DNA from: an uncultured Christensenella sp.
GTDB lineage: Bacteria; Bacillota; Clostridia; Christensenellales; UBA3700
Reading direction: 5' to 3'
Length of the DNA stretch: 64,000 nt
Assembly (NCBI GenBank): GCA_949287655.1
Contig: CASEHD010000012.1
Span: 59,146-123,145 of the forward strand
Under the pieces are notes generated by a model, which was given only the letters and a program-made list of their open reading frames with translations, had not been told where the DNA came from and did no database searches. Shown piece by piece: positions 25,378 to 38,210 of this stretch. The translations under genes were made by a program, and so were the position numbers. Positions within the stretch are counted from its first letter, which is position 1. Each line of letters opens with the position of its first letter.

Positions 25378-28296
25378 TTATTTCCTGCTTTTCAAAAGTC
25401 TGTATACCTCGTCTCTTGAGCTCTTCAGAGCCTGGGAAAATTGCTGCTTTTTATTATAATAATAATAGCAGAACGCCCCGTGAAACATATCCCCCGCACC
25501 CAACGTATTAACTCCATGCAGAGGCGCTACTTCTATTTCTTTTAACCCGTCTCCTTCGTCGTAGATTATAGAATTTTCTCCGCATGTCTTTGCTGTAAAA
25601 GGAATCATATATTTATCTCTCAGACAATTTATATCGTTATCGCAGTAATCGCTGAAAGTAGCCGAAGCAATCGCGACTTTGGCATAATCAAGCGCTTTTT
25701 CAATATTATTTTTCCAGTTGCCACAATCAAGAACCAGCTCAATTCCGGAATCTCGCAGTTTATTTACAATTCTGTCCGTAAGCTTCGGGAAGTTACAATC
25801 ATAAAGCGCAAAAGTAAATTCAGACAGTTTCAAAGAATTTAAAACATTCAGGCTGTTCACTTCGTGTTGTCCGCTTACAATCGTTCTGGTAGCTTTTTCA
25901 GTACTTACCATAATGCAAGATATGTTTGGACAACTTTCTCCCACCTCCGCAATGTCTATAACGTTTACGCCTTTCTGTTTAAGAATCTCCTTCATGTTTA
26001 TTGCGATAGAGGACTGCCCCAGGTGCGTAATAAGTGTGGCGTTGCCCCCCATTGACGCATAAGTCAGCGCTGCTTTCGCGGCAGGACCTCCTATGTCCAA
26101 ATAAAAATCAGAAGACTTTGTTTTCATATTTTCCTGAGGCAAACACTTCACATCTCTATAGACAACATCCAGTCCACTGAGTCCGATAAACAATCCTCTG
26201 CAATAATTTTCGTCAATAATAAAATCGCATTCCGACAATTTATCGGTATTAAAGCCGTGTCTTATTCCGACAACGTCATAACCAAAACTCTTAGCCAATT
26301 CAACAACGTGTGCGGAATCTTCAAAAACAATAACGTCTTCAGCAGTTATACTTTTATCTCCGACATATTCGGATATGTTTTCAAAGATTTCCTTTTTCGT
26401 GAGTTTTCCGTCGTGAGCACTGTATCTATATTGCTTAGGAACAATATCGTCAATCTTCCAATACGACATCAGATATTCAACTATTTCCGGCACCTGTGAA
26501 GTCAACAAAACAGTCCTTGCCCCCTTAAATGTTTGTGCGAACTCCCTCACCCAACAATACGGTTCAAGTCTTGTAGATTTTACCAGATCCAGATATACTT
26601 TAAGTCTTTCGCTTAAAAAGTCCTTTTTATTGAGTGTTATACCGTAATCATTTTCTATCATTTTGTAAATTGACAGTTCACTGTTTCCGATATATCTTTT
26701 TATATCTTCATATTTGAGCTCAACTCCGTACTTTTTCAACAATATATTATACGCCTGCCAATGCAACGTTTCGGTATCGGCTATCGTACCGTCCAGATCA
26801 AAAATATAAACTTTTTTGTGCCTGATATAATTTACCAGAGGAGATAAACTCTTTACTACTACGGGTCTGATATTTATTCTTGTGTCCACTATGGGTTTTA
26901 CCCTTACTTCTGTTTCAGAACAAAATCTTTCCATAATTATGGAGGCAACCGCTTCGCCCTGCCTTTTGGGCGCCACGTCTATGGTACAATAATTCATACC
27001 TCCATCCGCAAGAACACTTTCCCCTGTGATATTTTTAACGCCGTCGTATCCGAACAAAGTCATCCACTTAAACTTGTGCAAATATTCCTTAAGTCGACTG
27101 TCCTTGAATCCGTAATAGATCTTCATCAAGTATTTAGCTATAGTATCGTTTCCCGCAAACAACAACAGGTTTTCATAACAGGATGTCTGCGAAAACAATT
27201 GCGTAAAATGATCTTCTATCTGTCTTGCCGCGGCTTCATGATCAAAGCTGTCCAGCTTAAGTTCATGAACCCTGTCAGAGATACCGTATTCATACAAATT
27301 AGATTTTAGTGATTCGCATCTTTCCTGAGCAGATTTTTTATTTGGGCCCGTACACAGTAAAAGGTAAGTATTTGAAGTATTTAATTTAAAGAATGCTGAA
27401 TATATCGCGTTTGCGAGACTCTTCCCACCCTCTTTAAAATCCGAACAAACAAATATCGGCGGCCGACCTTTGATATTTTTTCGCTGTTCGGACGACAAAT
27501 CTATATCCAGCAAAACGATTTTTTTATCTGTCGACAAATCTGAAATAATGTCAAATAATGCGTCATCAACCTCGTCTAAAGGTCTTATAATAAATATATC
27601 ATAATCGTCTTTAGAGTTCCTCAGCAAATTGCAGAACTCTATTTTTGCGGCATAATCGTACCCGTTTTTAATAAATTTATAATTTACGGAATAATCTGCG
27701 GACTTTTCGAATCCGGACTGCAGCCCCTCCTTGATAGCTCTGCTGAAAAGACTGTCTTTTGCCAACACACATATATTGCTTACTTTTTTTGCTTTCTTTA
27801 CGCTGATATCATCTGAAGCAACACCGTATTTTGACAATTTGTCCGATAATTGACTATGATAGCTGTTTTCGTTATCAAAAACAATACCGCTGCTTAATTT
27901 AAACATTTCGTCAAACAGATCTTCTCTGCTTTCCGGAATATCTATATCCGTACAATACGCTTTTCCTTTTGCGCTTCTATAAGTGCCTTCTTTAAACACC
28001 GGTATAAATGGTATGTTGTTTTCTTTTATAAATCTAACTTCTTTTTCAATTGAATCCGAGAAGAAAAAGGTATCGTCGATATATACGAGCGCGACAGCTG
28101 AATTTTTCAGTTTAGGAGCAACTATCTTTTGCCAATTTTCACCGGGTTCAATACCAAAGTCATACCAATATCTTATCCCTTGATCGTGAAAAAACCATAT
28201 ATCCTCATAAACGGTATTACTAAATTTATGACTATATGATACAAATAAATAATTCCCGTCAGTCTGTTCTACAGGAGGTTTATTTTCATAGTTCAT
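25378..28296 (-). CDS. Four-domain fusion: TIR - LacI-type sensor - HAD hydrolase - PfkB kinase
   Basis: A 972-residue cytosolic protein with no membrane or signal segment. Domain 1 (about 14-150) is a TIR domain: YLFVSYSH, GIRYWYDFGIEPGENW, and Glu86 in SIEKEVRF aligns with the catalytic glutamate of NAD-cleaving bacterial TIRs. Domain 2 (about 168-480) follows the pattern of type 1 periplasmic-binding/LacI sensor domains (NICVLAKDSLFSRAIKEG, VLLDIDL, FAGNDTIAKYL, TLFGYDG) but has no DNA-binding head. Domain 3 (about 494-690) is a HAD hydrolase of the beta-phosphoglucomutase type, with FDLDGT carrying Asp500/Asp502 and VIFEDS. Domain 4 (about 700-970) is a PfkB/ribokinase with NTLGAGDMFHGAF and catalytic Asp936. 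GGAG precedes the start. The gene is clearly AT-richer than its neighbours, which suggests transfer. The substrate and role are unknown; a ligand-gated TIR enzyme is the obvious hypothesis. Confidence 0.88.
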   Translation of the reverse strand: MNYENKPPVEQTDGNYLFVSYSHKFSNTVYEDIWFFHDQGIRYWYDFGIEPGENWQKIVAPKLKNSAVALVYIDDTFFFSDSIEKEVRFIKENNIPFIPVFKEGTYRSAKGKAYCTDIDIPESREDLFDEMFKLSSGIVFDNENSYHSQLSDKLSKYGVASDDISVKKAKKVSNICVLAKDSLFSRAIKEGLQSGFEKSADYSVNYKFIKNGYDYAAKIEFCNLLRNSKDDYDIFIIRPLDEVDDALFDIISDLSTDKKIVLLDIDLSSEQRKNIKGRPPIFVCSDFKEGGKSLANAIYSAFFKLNTSNTYLLLCTGPNKKSAQERCESLKSNLYEYGISDRVHELKLDSFDHEAAARQIEDHFTQLFSQTSCYENLLLFAGNDTIAKYLMKIYYGFKDSRLKEYLHKFKWMTLFGYDGVKNITGESVLADGGMNYCTIDVAPKRQGEAVASIIMERFCSETEVRVKPIVDTRINIRPVVVKSLSPLVNYIRHKKVYIFDLDGTIADTETLHWQAYNILLKKYGVELKYEDIKRYIGNSELSIYKMIENDYGITLNKKDFLSERLKVYLDLVKSTRLEPYCWVREFAQTFKGARTVLLTSQVPEIVEYLMSYWKIDDIVPKQYRYSAHDGKLTKKEIFENISEYVGDKSITAEDVIVFEDSAHVVELAKSFGYDVVGIRHGFNTDKLSECDFIIDENYCRGLFIGLSGLDVVYRDVKCLPQENMKTKSSDFYLDIGGPAAKAALTYASMGGNATLITHLGQSSIAINMKEILKQKGVNVIDIAEVGESCPNISCIMVSTEKATRTIVSGQHEVNSLNVLNSLKLSEFTFALYDCNFPKLTDRIVNKLRDSGIELVLDCGNWKNNIEKALDYAKVAIASATFSDYCDNDINCLRDKYMIPFTAKTCGENSIIYDEGDGLKEIEVAPLHGVNTLGAGDMFHGAFCYYYYNKKQQFSQALKSSRDEVYRLLKSRK

Positions 28297-28375
28297 TCAA
28301 TTTTCTCCGTTATTAGTGTCGGCATAATACCCGCACCGAATTTATTTCAATGATCAGGCGCAAAAAGAAAACTTT

Positions 28376-29362
28376 TTATCTCCACAGAACTTTGAGCGTC
28401 TCTCTGTCGAGGACTCCCCATCTGCCGTCCTGTCGGACAATCGCCTTGCCGTTTTCAAAGCCGGTCGCGACGTCGAATTCCACAGGAAGCACCTCGTTGC
28501 CGTCCTTATCGATATATCCGCTCTTTTCCCCTATGCTGACCGCCGCGAGTCCTTCTGAAAAACTGGTCGCGCTGTCGTACTTATAGTCGATGACCATCCG
28601 GTTCTTGCTGTCGATATATCCCAGCAAGCCGTCTTTTTCTACGCACGCCCTGTCCTCGTGAAAAGAATAGGCGTTGTCGTAAACGGGCTGAATGAGCACG
28701 TTGCCCTTCCAGTCCTTATAACCCCACTTTCCCTGACGGCAGAATTTGACGATGCTGTCGGGCGTGAGTTGCTCTTTCTGCGGTTTTTCGGGCGCGGGTC
28801 TTTCGCGCTTGCCGTAGACGAGGTCGTGCAGATTGACGTTGTCGTACGGTTTATAGTCGTACCTGGGTCTGCCGCTCTTATCCTCGCGCTGATCCTTATT
28901 GCCCTTCTGGTTCTTATTCTTGTCCTGCTGTTTGCCGCCGTTGCGGTCGGACTTGTTCTGTCCGCCGTTTGAGCCCTGTTTCTTGTTGGCGTTCTTATCG
29001 GCGCTCCTGTTGTTCTTGTTTTCGCCTTCCGCGCGCGTCTTTTCCTGCGGCTTGCCCGCCGGTTTTTCCTGCGCTTCCGGCTTTGGCTCGTCCGGTCTGA
29101 AATCAAGTCCCAGTTTTTTCAGCGCGCCCGCGACTTCAAGACATTCGCGCTTGCCGACGTACCTTATCCTGTACATCTCTCCCGCACGGCGTTTTGCAAG
29201 ATCCTTTGCCGTAGCTATGCCGCCGTCTTTCAATATGCCCGTCGTCTTTTCTGAAAGTCCGAGTTCTTCGAGAGGCGTGGCGAGCGCCGCCGCGTCGCCC
29301 TTAGGCTCGTAGCCGTCGCCCGTTCTTTTCTTATTATTGCGTCTTCTGTTGTCTTTTCCCAT
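28376..29362 (-). CDS. Helix-hairpin-helix plus WG-repeat protein
   Basis: A 328-residue protein from the ATG at 29362. Residues ~25-90 resemble the RNA polymerase alpha C-terminal type HhH fold (TPLEELGLSEKTTGILKDGG, RYVGKRECLEVAGALKKLGL). The middle (~90-195) is a low-complexity Lys/Asn/Gln/Gly linker. The C-terminus (~205-328) has at least four WG beta repeats (KWGYKDWKGNVLIQP, GLLGYIDSKNRMVI, SGYIDKDGNEVLP, RWGVLDRET). The function is unknown; the first part may bind nucleic acid or protein. The start has no ribosome site and a -10 box ends nine bases before the ATG, so it appears leaderless. Confidence 0.8.
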   Translation of the reverse strand: MGKDNRRRNNKKRTGDGYEPKGDAAALATPLEELGLSEKTTGILKDGGIATAKDLAKRRAGEMYRIRYVGKRECLEVAGALKKLGLDFRPDEPKPEAQEKPAGKPQEKTRAEGENKNNRSADKNANKKQGSNGGQNKSDRNGGKQQDKNKNQKGNKDQREDKSGRPRYDYKPYDNVNLHDLVYGKRERPAPEKPQKEQLTPDSIVKFCRQGKWGYKDWKGNVLIQPVYDNAYSFHEDRACVEKDGLLGYIDSKNRMVIDYKYDSATSFSEGLAAVSIGEKSGYIDKDGNEVLPVEFDVATGFENGKAIVRQDGRWGVLDRETLKVLWR

Positions 29363-29370
29363 ATGAGTCG

Positions 29371-29399
29371 ATATTACCACAAATTTAATACTTAATCAA
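29371..29399 (-). promoter_or_regulatory. Promoter abutting the WG-repeat gene (leaderless)
   Basis: TTGATT (29394-29399), 17-bp spacer, TAATAT (29371-29376). The expected start point lies 0-2 bases before the ATG at 29362. Confidence 0.65.
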
Positions 29400-29491
29400 C
29401 ATTTATCTTTAATTCCCGCGGCAAAACTTTGCGAAGACGCTATCAAAGCCGCGTATACCCCGTCCTGCCGCAAAGTTTTTACGCCGTCTTA

Positions 29492-32551
<3,060 letters not shown>

Positions 32552-32555
32552 TTAA

Positions 32556-32584
32556 ATTATACGCGCCCCGCGCGCCGTTGTCAA
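32556..32584 (-). promoter_or_regulatory. lacZ promoter
   Basis: Full consensus TTGACA (32579-32584), 17-bp GC-rich spacer, TATAAT (32556-32561). No clear operator is seen. Confidence 0.9.
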
Positions 32585-32639
32585 TCCGCGTTTCAAATAT
32601 CTTATCCGCTTCGCGCGCGCTGACGCGCGCAAAAAACAT

Positions 32640-32668
32640 TTGTACTTTTATTTTCTTTATGATATAAT
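32640..32668 (+). promoter_or_regulatory. Promoter abutting the SH3-type protein gene (leaderless)
   Basis: TTGTAC (32640-32645), 17-bp spacer, TATAAT (32663-32668). The ATG starts eight bases after the -10 box and no ribosome site is present. Confidence 0.7.
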
Positions 32669-32675
32669 ATTGACT

Positions 32676-34481
32676 ATGAAAAAAACGGCTGTTGTATTAA
32701 CTCTCTGTCTGCTTTGCGTCGCGCTGGCTGCGTCCGCGGTTTTTTACCCCGCCGATAAAGCCGTCGCGGACGAGATAAAGATATATCCCGACGAGACCTC
32801 GCAGTATTGCGCGTACGGCGACGCGATAGCGTACACGACGAATAAGAACGAGCTGGTCCTTTCTACCGAAAGCGGCTCGTATACCCTGTCCAACGCCTAC
32901 GCCGGCAAAAGCCGCAGCATAGCCATGAACGGCAATTATATCTTCCTTATCTCGGTCGTTCAGGGCGAAAGCACGGAGACCGTCTCGTTCACGGCTTATC
33001 CTTATTCGGTCGACCCGGTATCTGTCGCGCAGGGCACGCCCGCGCTCAGACTTTTCGATAACGTCACCTCCGAACAGATCGCCGGCAACGAATTTTTAGT
33101 CAACGAAGACACTTCGGGCGGCGTAACGATGGGCGGCTACGACCTCGTATACATAAGCGGAGACAAGATATACTGCATGTCGCGCTCGGACAACCTCTAC
33201 TCCGACGGAGAGAGAACGGACGACTGCCTGTTCTGGGGCGACCTTTCCACCAAAAAATGGAATACGACCTACGTCACGATGAAGAATTTTGCGACCGCGA
33301 CGGATTTCGTTACGGTTGACGATTCAGTCGTATATTTCAATATGGACGGCAAACTGTATTCTTCAGATATGAACCCGAGAAACCCCGCAAATCTGCAGCA
33401 AAGCGGACTGAAGATCAATTCCCTCGCGTACGCAAACGGCATAATTTACGCGCTTTCGGACGACGGCATTTACGCGATCAACCCGGCGGGCTTTGCGTAC
33501 AAGAAGCTGACGGGCGACACGTTCGACGGCAAGATACGCATACTCGAAGGCGACGGCGTCACCTATCTTCTCGCGCAGGACGTCGCGAATAACTGCATAA
33601 AGCAATACGTCTGCGAAGGCGCCTTTGACAACGCGACGCTGACCTATTTCAACGTGTTCGACGGCGTTGTCTATCAGAACCCCGAAAACTACGACCTGCT
33701 CAAAGTCGGCAAGGCCTCTGCGGATGCCGACGCGTACTATTCGCCCAAAAATCTTAAAATCGAATTTACGCTCAATGCGGGCGATTACGTGCTCGCTCTC
33801 GCGAAACAGGACGGCTATTATTACGTGAGGAACGAAGAGGGCAAGACCGCTTATATCAGGGAAAGCGAGCTTTCTCTCCTCGAAGCGAGCGAAAGCACGG
33901 CGATCGGAAAATACGCGCAGGCGCTGCACGACGGCACCAACGTCTACAAGTATCCTTACGTATCCGAAGACGTTGTCGCGACGGTGAATATCGACGTGAT
34001 GCTTATCGTCGTAGACAACGTTGCGCAGGACGGCGACAGCCACGTATGGGGCTGGTACAAAGTCTGTATCGTGGGAGACGACGGAACGCTGACTTACGGA
34101 TATCTGCAGGCGGAATACGCGAGCAAATACACCAATTTCAAACTGCCCTCCTTCTCTACCGGCGCGACCGTGTCTGCGGGATCGCTGGGCGGCATAATCA
34201 ACGTATACCTTCTCCCCGACGAGGAGTCCGAGATACTGGGCACTCTGACCGACGGAGACAAGATAACGCTCGCGCAGGAAAAACCGGACGGAGACAGCGA
34301 GTGGACTAAGATAGTGTATAAAGACATGGTCGGCTACGTAAAGACTCAAAACCTTATTTCAGAAGGCATAACGCCGCTGCAGATAACGCTTATCGTCGTC
34401 TTTTCCGTCGTTATAGTCGCGACCGCGATAGTCGTCGTCCTTGTCGTCAAGAAACGCAAGGCGCAAAAATTCGACTATTGA
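32676..34481 (+). CDS. Membrane-anchored extracellular protein with SH3-type repeats
   Basis: A 601-residue protein from the ATG at 32676. N-terminal signal peptide (MKKTAVVLTLCLLCVALAASA). Residues ~35-355 are beta-rich, with repeated phrases such as GDKIYCMSRS, SVVYFNMDGKLYSSD and NGIIYALSDDGIYAI, like a DUF5050-type propeller. Three SH3-like segments follow (~365-555), the last with VYLLPDEESEILGTLTDGDKI. A C-terminal transmembrane helix (ITLIVVFSVVIVATAIVVVLVV) is followed by KKRK. The protein therefore projects outward, anchored at its C-terminus. The function is unknown. The start is probably leaderless. Confidence 0.82.
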   Translation: MKKTAVVLTLCLLCVALAASAVFYPADKAVADEIKIYPDETSQYCAYGDAIAYTTNKNELVLSTESGSYTLSNAYAGKSRSIAMNGNYIFLISVVQGESTETVSFTAYPYSVDPVSVAQGTPALRLFDNVTSEQIAGNEFLVNEDTSGGVTMGGYDLVYISGDKIYCMSRSDNLYSDGERTDDCLFWGDLSTKKWNTTYVTMKNFATATDFVTVDDSVVYFNMDGKLYSSDMNPRNPANLQQSGLKINSLAYANGIIYALSDDGIYAINPAGFAYKKLTGDTFDGKIRILEGDGVTYLLAQDVANNCIKQYVCEGAFDNATLTYFNVFDGVVYQNPENYDLLKVGKASADADAYYSPKNLKIEFTLNAGDYVLALAKQDGYYYVRNEEGKTAYIRESELSLLEASESTAIGKYAQALHDGTNVYKYPYVSEDVVATVNIDVMLIVVDNVAQDGDSHVWGWYKVCIVGDDGTLTYGYLQAEYASKYTNFKLPSFSTGATVSAGSLGGIINVYLLPDEESEILGTLTDGDKITLAQEKPDGDSEWTKIVYKDMVGYVKTQNLISEGITPLQITLIVVFSVVIVATAIVVVLVVKKRKAQKFDY

Positions 34482-34566
34482 CGGGTTTTAGTGCAGCAAC
34501 CCTCAGCCCTCTTTTCCCGGCGACAGGCAACTTAAAAGAAAAAAACTCAAAACGAGGAATTTTTAT

Positions 34567-35844
34567 ATGAAAGCTACAATGACTCAACAGATCCTGGCGA
34601 AAAAACTGGGTATCAAAGCCACGGACCCCTCTCTTAAAGCGGGCAATCTCGTGCTGGTCGAAGCAGACACCGCGCTTTCCAACGACGTCACCGCGCCCGT
34701 CGCGATAGACGTGTTCAACAAGAGCGGCTGCGCGCTGTGCGACGCGAAAAAGGTTACTTTCGTGCTCGACCACTTCACTCCCAACCGCGACATTCAGTCG
34801 GCTAATCAATGCAAAATAGTCCGCGATTTCGCGCGTGAAAAAGGCGTCGAAAACTTCTTCGACGTCGGCTCTATGGGCATAGAGCATGCGCTACTTCCGG
34901 AAAAAGGCATCGCTAAGCCCTGGGACGTGATCATCGGCGCGGACAGCCACACCTGCACTTACGGCGCGCTCGGCGCGTTTTCCACGGGCGTCGGAAGCAC
35001 GGATATCGCCGGCATAATGATGAGCGGCAAGATATGGCTCAAAGTTCCGTCCGCGATAAGATTCAACCTTATCGGGAAACCCTCCCCCTCTATCAGCGGA
35101 AAGGACGTTATCCTTTACATCATCGGCAAGATAGGCGTCGACGGCGCACTGTATAAGTCTATCGAATTTGCAGGCGAAGGCGTGAAATACATGACCGCGG
35201 ACGACCGCTTCACGATATGCAATATGGCGATCGAGTGCGGCGCGAAAAACGGCGTGTTCCCGATAGACGAGACGACGGACGAATATACGAAAGAGTCGTG
35301 CGGAAAAACGTTCGACCGCTTTGAAACGCCCGACGCGGACTCATACGAGCAGACGATCGACATAGACCTGTCCGCGATACGTCCGATAGTCGCGAAACCG
35401 CATCTTCCCGGCAATACAGAATTCGTGGACGAGCTCAAAGAGGATATAAAAATAGATCAGGTCGTCATCGGCAGCTGCACCAACGGCAGACTCAGCGACC
35501 TTGCTCAGGCGGCTAAGGTGCTCGAAGGCAGAAAGGTAAACAAGAACGTACGCACGATAATTATCCCCGCAACCAACAAGATATATCTTCAGGCTCTCGA
35601 AAAGGGCTACATCTCCACCTTTATCAAGGGCGGCGCGATAGTCTCCACCCCGACCTGCGGTCCATGCCTGGGCGGACATATGGGCATACTCGCGAGCGGC
35701 GAGGTCGCGGTCACGACGACCAACCGCAACTTTATCGGCAGAATGGGAGCGAAGGACAGTTATATCTACCTCGCGTCTCCCGCGACCGCTATGGCAAGCG
35801 CGATAGCCGGAAAAATAACCTGCGCGGACAAATTGGAGGACTGA
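34567..35844 (+). CDS. leuC: 3-isopropylmalate dehydratase large subunit
   Basis: A 425-residue [4Fe-4S] aconitase-family subunit that isomerises 2- to 3-isopropylmalate in leucine synthesis. Cluster cysteines are seen in VIGSCTNGRLSDLA and STPTCGPCLGGHMG; DHFTPNRD and GADSHTCTYGALG are typical. At 425 residues it is the shorter type common in Clostridia and archaea. GAGGAA precedes the start. It is the first gene of leuCDB. I see no promoter, T-box or leader peptide in the 85 bp before it, so it may depend on read-through or a promoter I cannot recognise. Confidence 0.96.
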   Translation: MKATMTQQILAKKLGIKATDPSLKAGNLVLVEADTALSNDVTAPVAIDVFNKSGCALCDAKKVTFVLDHFTPNRDIQSANQCKIVRDFAREKGVENFFDVGSMGIEHALLPEKGIAKPWDVIIGADSHTCTYGALGAFSTGVGSTDIAGIMMSGKIWLKVPSAIRFNLIGKPSPSISGKDVILYIIGKIGVDGALYKSIEFAGEGVKYMTADDRFTICNMAIECGAKNGVFPIDETTDEYTKESCGKTFDRFETPDADSYEQTIDIDLSAIRPIVAKPHLPGNTEFVDELKEDIKIDQVVIGSCTNGRLSDLAQAAKVLEGRKVNKNVRTIIIPATNKIYLQALEKGYISTFIKGGAIVSTPTCGPCLGGHMGILASGEVAVTTTNRNFIGRMGAKDSYIYLASPATAMASAIAGKITCADKLED

Positions 35845-35845
35845 T

Positions 35846-36337
35846 ATGATAAAAGGAAAAGTATTTAAATTCGGCAACGATATCGATACCGATATAATCG
35901 TACCCGCGACATACCTCTCGACTTTCGATCCGAAGGAACTCGCAAAACATTGCATGGAATACACCAACCCCGAATTTTACGGCGAGGTCAAAGAGGGCGA
36001 CATCATCGTCGCAGGCAAGAATTTCGGCTGCGGCTCTTCAAGAGAACACGCGCCTATTGCGATAAAGGGCTGCGGCGTTTCTATAGTCATCGCAAAATCC
36101 TTTGCGCGTATTTTTTACCGCAACGCGCTCAACATAGGTCTTTATATCCTTGAATGTCCCGACGCGGTCGACGGCATAAACGCGGGCGATACCGTCGAAG
36201 TGAACGTCGACACCGGCGTCATCACCAACGTCACGACCGGCAAGAGCTGGCAGGCGGCGCCGTTCCCCGGGTTCATTCAGAATATAATCGAGTGCGGCGG
36301 GCTTATCAACGCGATAAAAGCGGATAAATTCAACTGA
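35846..36337 (+). CDS. leuD: 3-isopropylmalate dehydratase small subunit
   Basis: A 163-residue swivel-domain partner of LeuC. Motifs [17 protein letters not shown] and [18 protein letters not shown] are diagnostic. Its ATG is one base after the leuC stop (coupled), and leuB follows 10 bp later. Confidence 0.96.
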   Translation: MIKGKVFKFGNDIDTDIIVPATYLSTFDPKELAKHCMEYTNPEFYGEVKEGDIIVAGKNFGCGSSREHAPIAIKGCGVSIVIAKSFARIFYRNALNIGLYILECPDAVDGINAGDTVEVNVDTGVITNVTTGKSWQAAPFPGFIQNIIECGGLINAIKADKFN

Positions 36338-36347
36338 GGTAACTGAA

Positions 36348-37409
36348 ATGAAATACAATATCACCGTTATTCCTGGCGACGGCATAGGTCCGGAAGTGAC
36401 TTCGGCTGCGGTCGAAACGCTCAAAGAGATCGGCAACAAATTCGGTCACACCTTTAATTTCGAATACAGCATCTGCGGCGGCGCGGCTTACGACAAATAC
36501 GGAGAGCCTCTCCCCGCGGAGAGCCTCGAAAAATGCCTTAAAAGCGACAGCGTTCTCCTCGGCGCGGTGGGAGGTCCTCAGTACGACTCGCTGCCCTACG
36601 AAAAGCGCCCCGAACGCGCGCTGCTCGGCGTGAGAAAAGCAATGGGGCTTTACGCTAACCTGCGCCCGGCAAAACTCTTCGACGCGCTCGCCAACGTATG
36701 CCCGCTAAAAAATCCGAAGAACATAGATATGCTGGTCGTAAGAGAGCTTATCGGCGGCATCTATTTCGGCGAGAAAGGCATACGCGAAGGCAAGTTCGGC
36801 AGAGAGGGCTACGACGTGATGGCGTACGGCGAACTCGAAGTCGAGCGCATCTGCCGCCTTGCGTTCGAGCTCGCTCAGAAACGCCGCGGCAAGGTCTCAA
36901 GCGTAGATAAGGCAAACGTGCTCAAAACCTCCGGCGTATGGAGAAAGGTCGTCCACGACATTCACGAGGACTACCCCGACGTTCAGCTTGAAGACGTGCT
37001 CGTCGACAATATGGCGATGCAGCTCGTCCGCGACCCGTCGCAGTTCGACGTGATCGTGACCGGCAATCTGTTCGGAGACATTCTGTCCGACCTCGCTTCT
37101 CAATGCGTGGGCAGCATAGGAATACTTCCGTCAGCAAGTCTCAACGAGACGACGAGAGGTCTTTACGAGCCGATACACGGCTCTGCCCCGACGATCGCGG
37201 GCAAGAACATCGCCAACCCGATCGCGACGATCCTTTCCGCTTCTATGATGCTGAGATACGCTTTCGACCTCAAAAAGGAAGCGGACGCCCTCGACGCCGC
37301 GGTAGAAAAGACGCTTAACGACGGCGCGCGTACCGCAGACCTCGCGGAAGAAGGCAAACCCGTCCTCGGCACCCGCGAGATGACCGAAGCGATCCTCAAA
37401 AATCTTTGA
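36348..37409 (+). CDS. leuB: 3-isopropylmalate dehydrogenase
   Basis: A 353-residue NAD-dependent oxidative decarboxylase, last step before transamination in leucine synthesis. Visible motifs are [11 protein letters not shown], the substrate loop [16 protein letters not shown], metal-binding [13 protein letters not shown], and the NAD-site segment [18 protein letters not shown]. Normal length. It is the last gene of leuCDB, followed by a terminator. leuA is not in the window. Confidence 0.96.
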   Translation: MKYNITVIPGDGIGPEVTSAAVETLKEIGNKFGHTFNFEYSICGGAAYDKYGEPLPAESLEKCLKSDSVLLGAVGGPQYDSLPYEKRPERALLGVRKAMGLYANLRPAKLFDALANVCPLKNPKNIDMLVVRELIGGIYFGEKGIREGKFGREGYDVMAYGELEVERICRLAFELAQKRRGKVSSVDKANVLKTSGVWRKVVHDIHEDYPDVQLEDVLVDNMAMQLVRDPSQFDVIVTGNLFGDILSDLASQCVGSIGILPSASLNETTRGLYEPIHGSAPTIAGKNIANPIATILSASMMLRYAFDLKKEADALDAAVEKTLNDGARTADLAEEGKPVLGTREMTEAILKNL

Positions 37410-37429
37410 TAAACCGACAAAATAAACGT

Positions 37430-37505
37430 CCTCTCCCTGCAAACGATATAAAATACGACGTTTTAACGTCTCTGTCCGTGTAAGGGAGAGGATTTTCGTT
37501 TTTTC
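37430..37505 (+). terminator. leuCDB terminator
   Basis: Long-range arms CCTCTCCCT (37430-37438) and AGGGAGAGG (37483-37491), a small inner ACGTTTTAACGT stem, then a T-rich run. Confidence 0.75.
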
Positions 37506-37601
37506 ACTATTTTACGTCGCACATGCTTCACCATGCCGCGGCGCTTTTGTTTGTATCCGACGCGAAGCTTTTATCTCAGCCGCCGCAACGCGCTTGTTTT
37601 A

Positions 37602-38210
37602 TCATACTCTCCGCAATTTTCTAGCGTAAACGAGTCTTGTCACTTTTACCGGCGGCATACCGGGAGCCGAATAACCGAAATATTCCTTTTCAACACAAAA
37701 TCCGACAGATAAATACAAAGAAAGCGCAGAGGCGTTGTCAGAGAGACACTCAAGGGAAACGCGCGTTTTATCCGCAAGATATTTTTTCAGAAGCGCAGAA
37801 GCTATGCCTTGTTTTCTGTATTGCGGAGCGACGCAGAGACAAAGCACATAATCGCCCGTCTCGTGTTCTGCTTCGTAAACGAAATAGTTTTCCTCTGCGT
37901 CCGACGCGCCTTCGGGCACAGGCAATCCCGCCATGCCGAACACCCGCTCAAGCGTGCCTTTTTCCCATTCCGCACCGTTACACGCGACCAGCACACCGCA
38001 CACCGTGTCGTCGACGAGCGCGACCAGTATGTTTCGCGGTGCAAACATGCCGTTTTTTTCCTTTGTAAGATAAACAAACGCTTTGCCCGCATTCTGCGCG
38101 CTGCCGAACGCCGTCGGATATATTTCGGGATCAGTCAGAAAAAGCAGTCTGCCGGTCTCTTCAAGCTTTTGCGCGTCCAGCGCGACGCCCTCAGTCAACA
38201 ACGCTTTCAT
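37602..38210 (-). CDS. GNAT-family N-acetyltransferase
   Basis: A 202-residue acetyltransferase. The acetyl-CoA motif A is VLCLCVAPQYRKQGIASALLKKY (about 122-144), and a C-terminal NASALSLYLSVGF motif B follows. The N-terminal half is atypical and probably binds substrate. Its first 20 bp overlap the end of the TIR-GNAT gene upstream, so the two are one operon with coupled translation. The substrate is unknown. Confidence 0.88.
   Translation of the reverse strand: MKALLTEGVALDAQKLEETGRLLFLTDPEIYPTAFGSAQNAGKAFVYLTKEKNGMFAPRNILVALVDDTVCGVLVACNGAEWEKGTLERVFGMAGLPVPEGASDAEENYFVYEAEHETGDYVLCLCVAPQYRKQGIASALLKKYLADKTRVSLECLSDNASALSLYLSVGFCVEKEYFGYSAPGMPPVKVTRLVYARKLRRV

Noticed and set aside
34482..34566. 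Leucine attenuator or T-box before leuC
   Set aside because: No leader peptide with leucine codons, no T-box sequence and no terminator/antiterminator pair could be found in this short gap.
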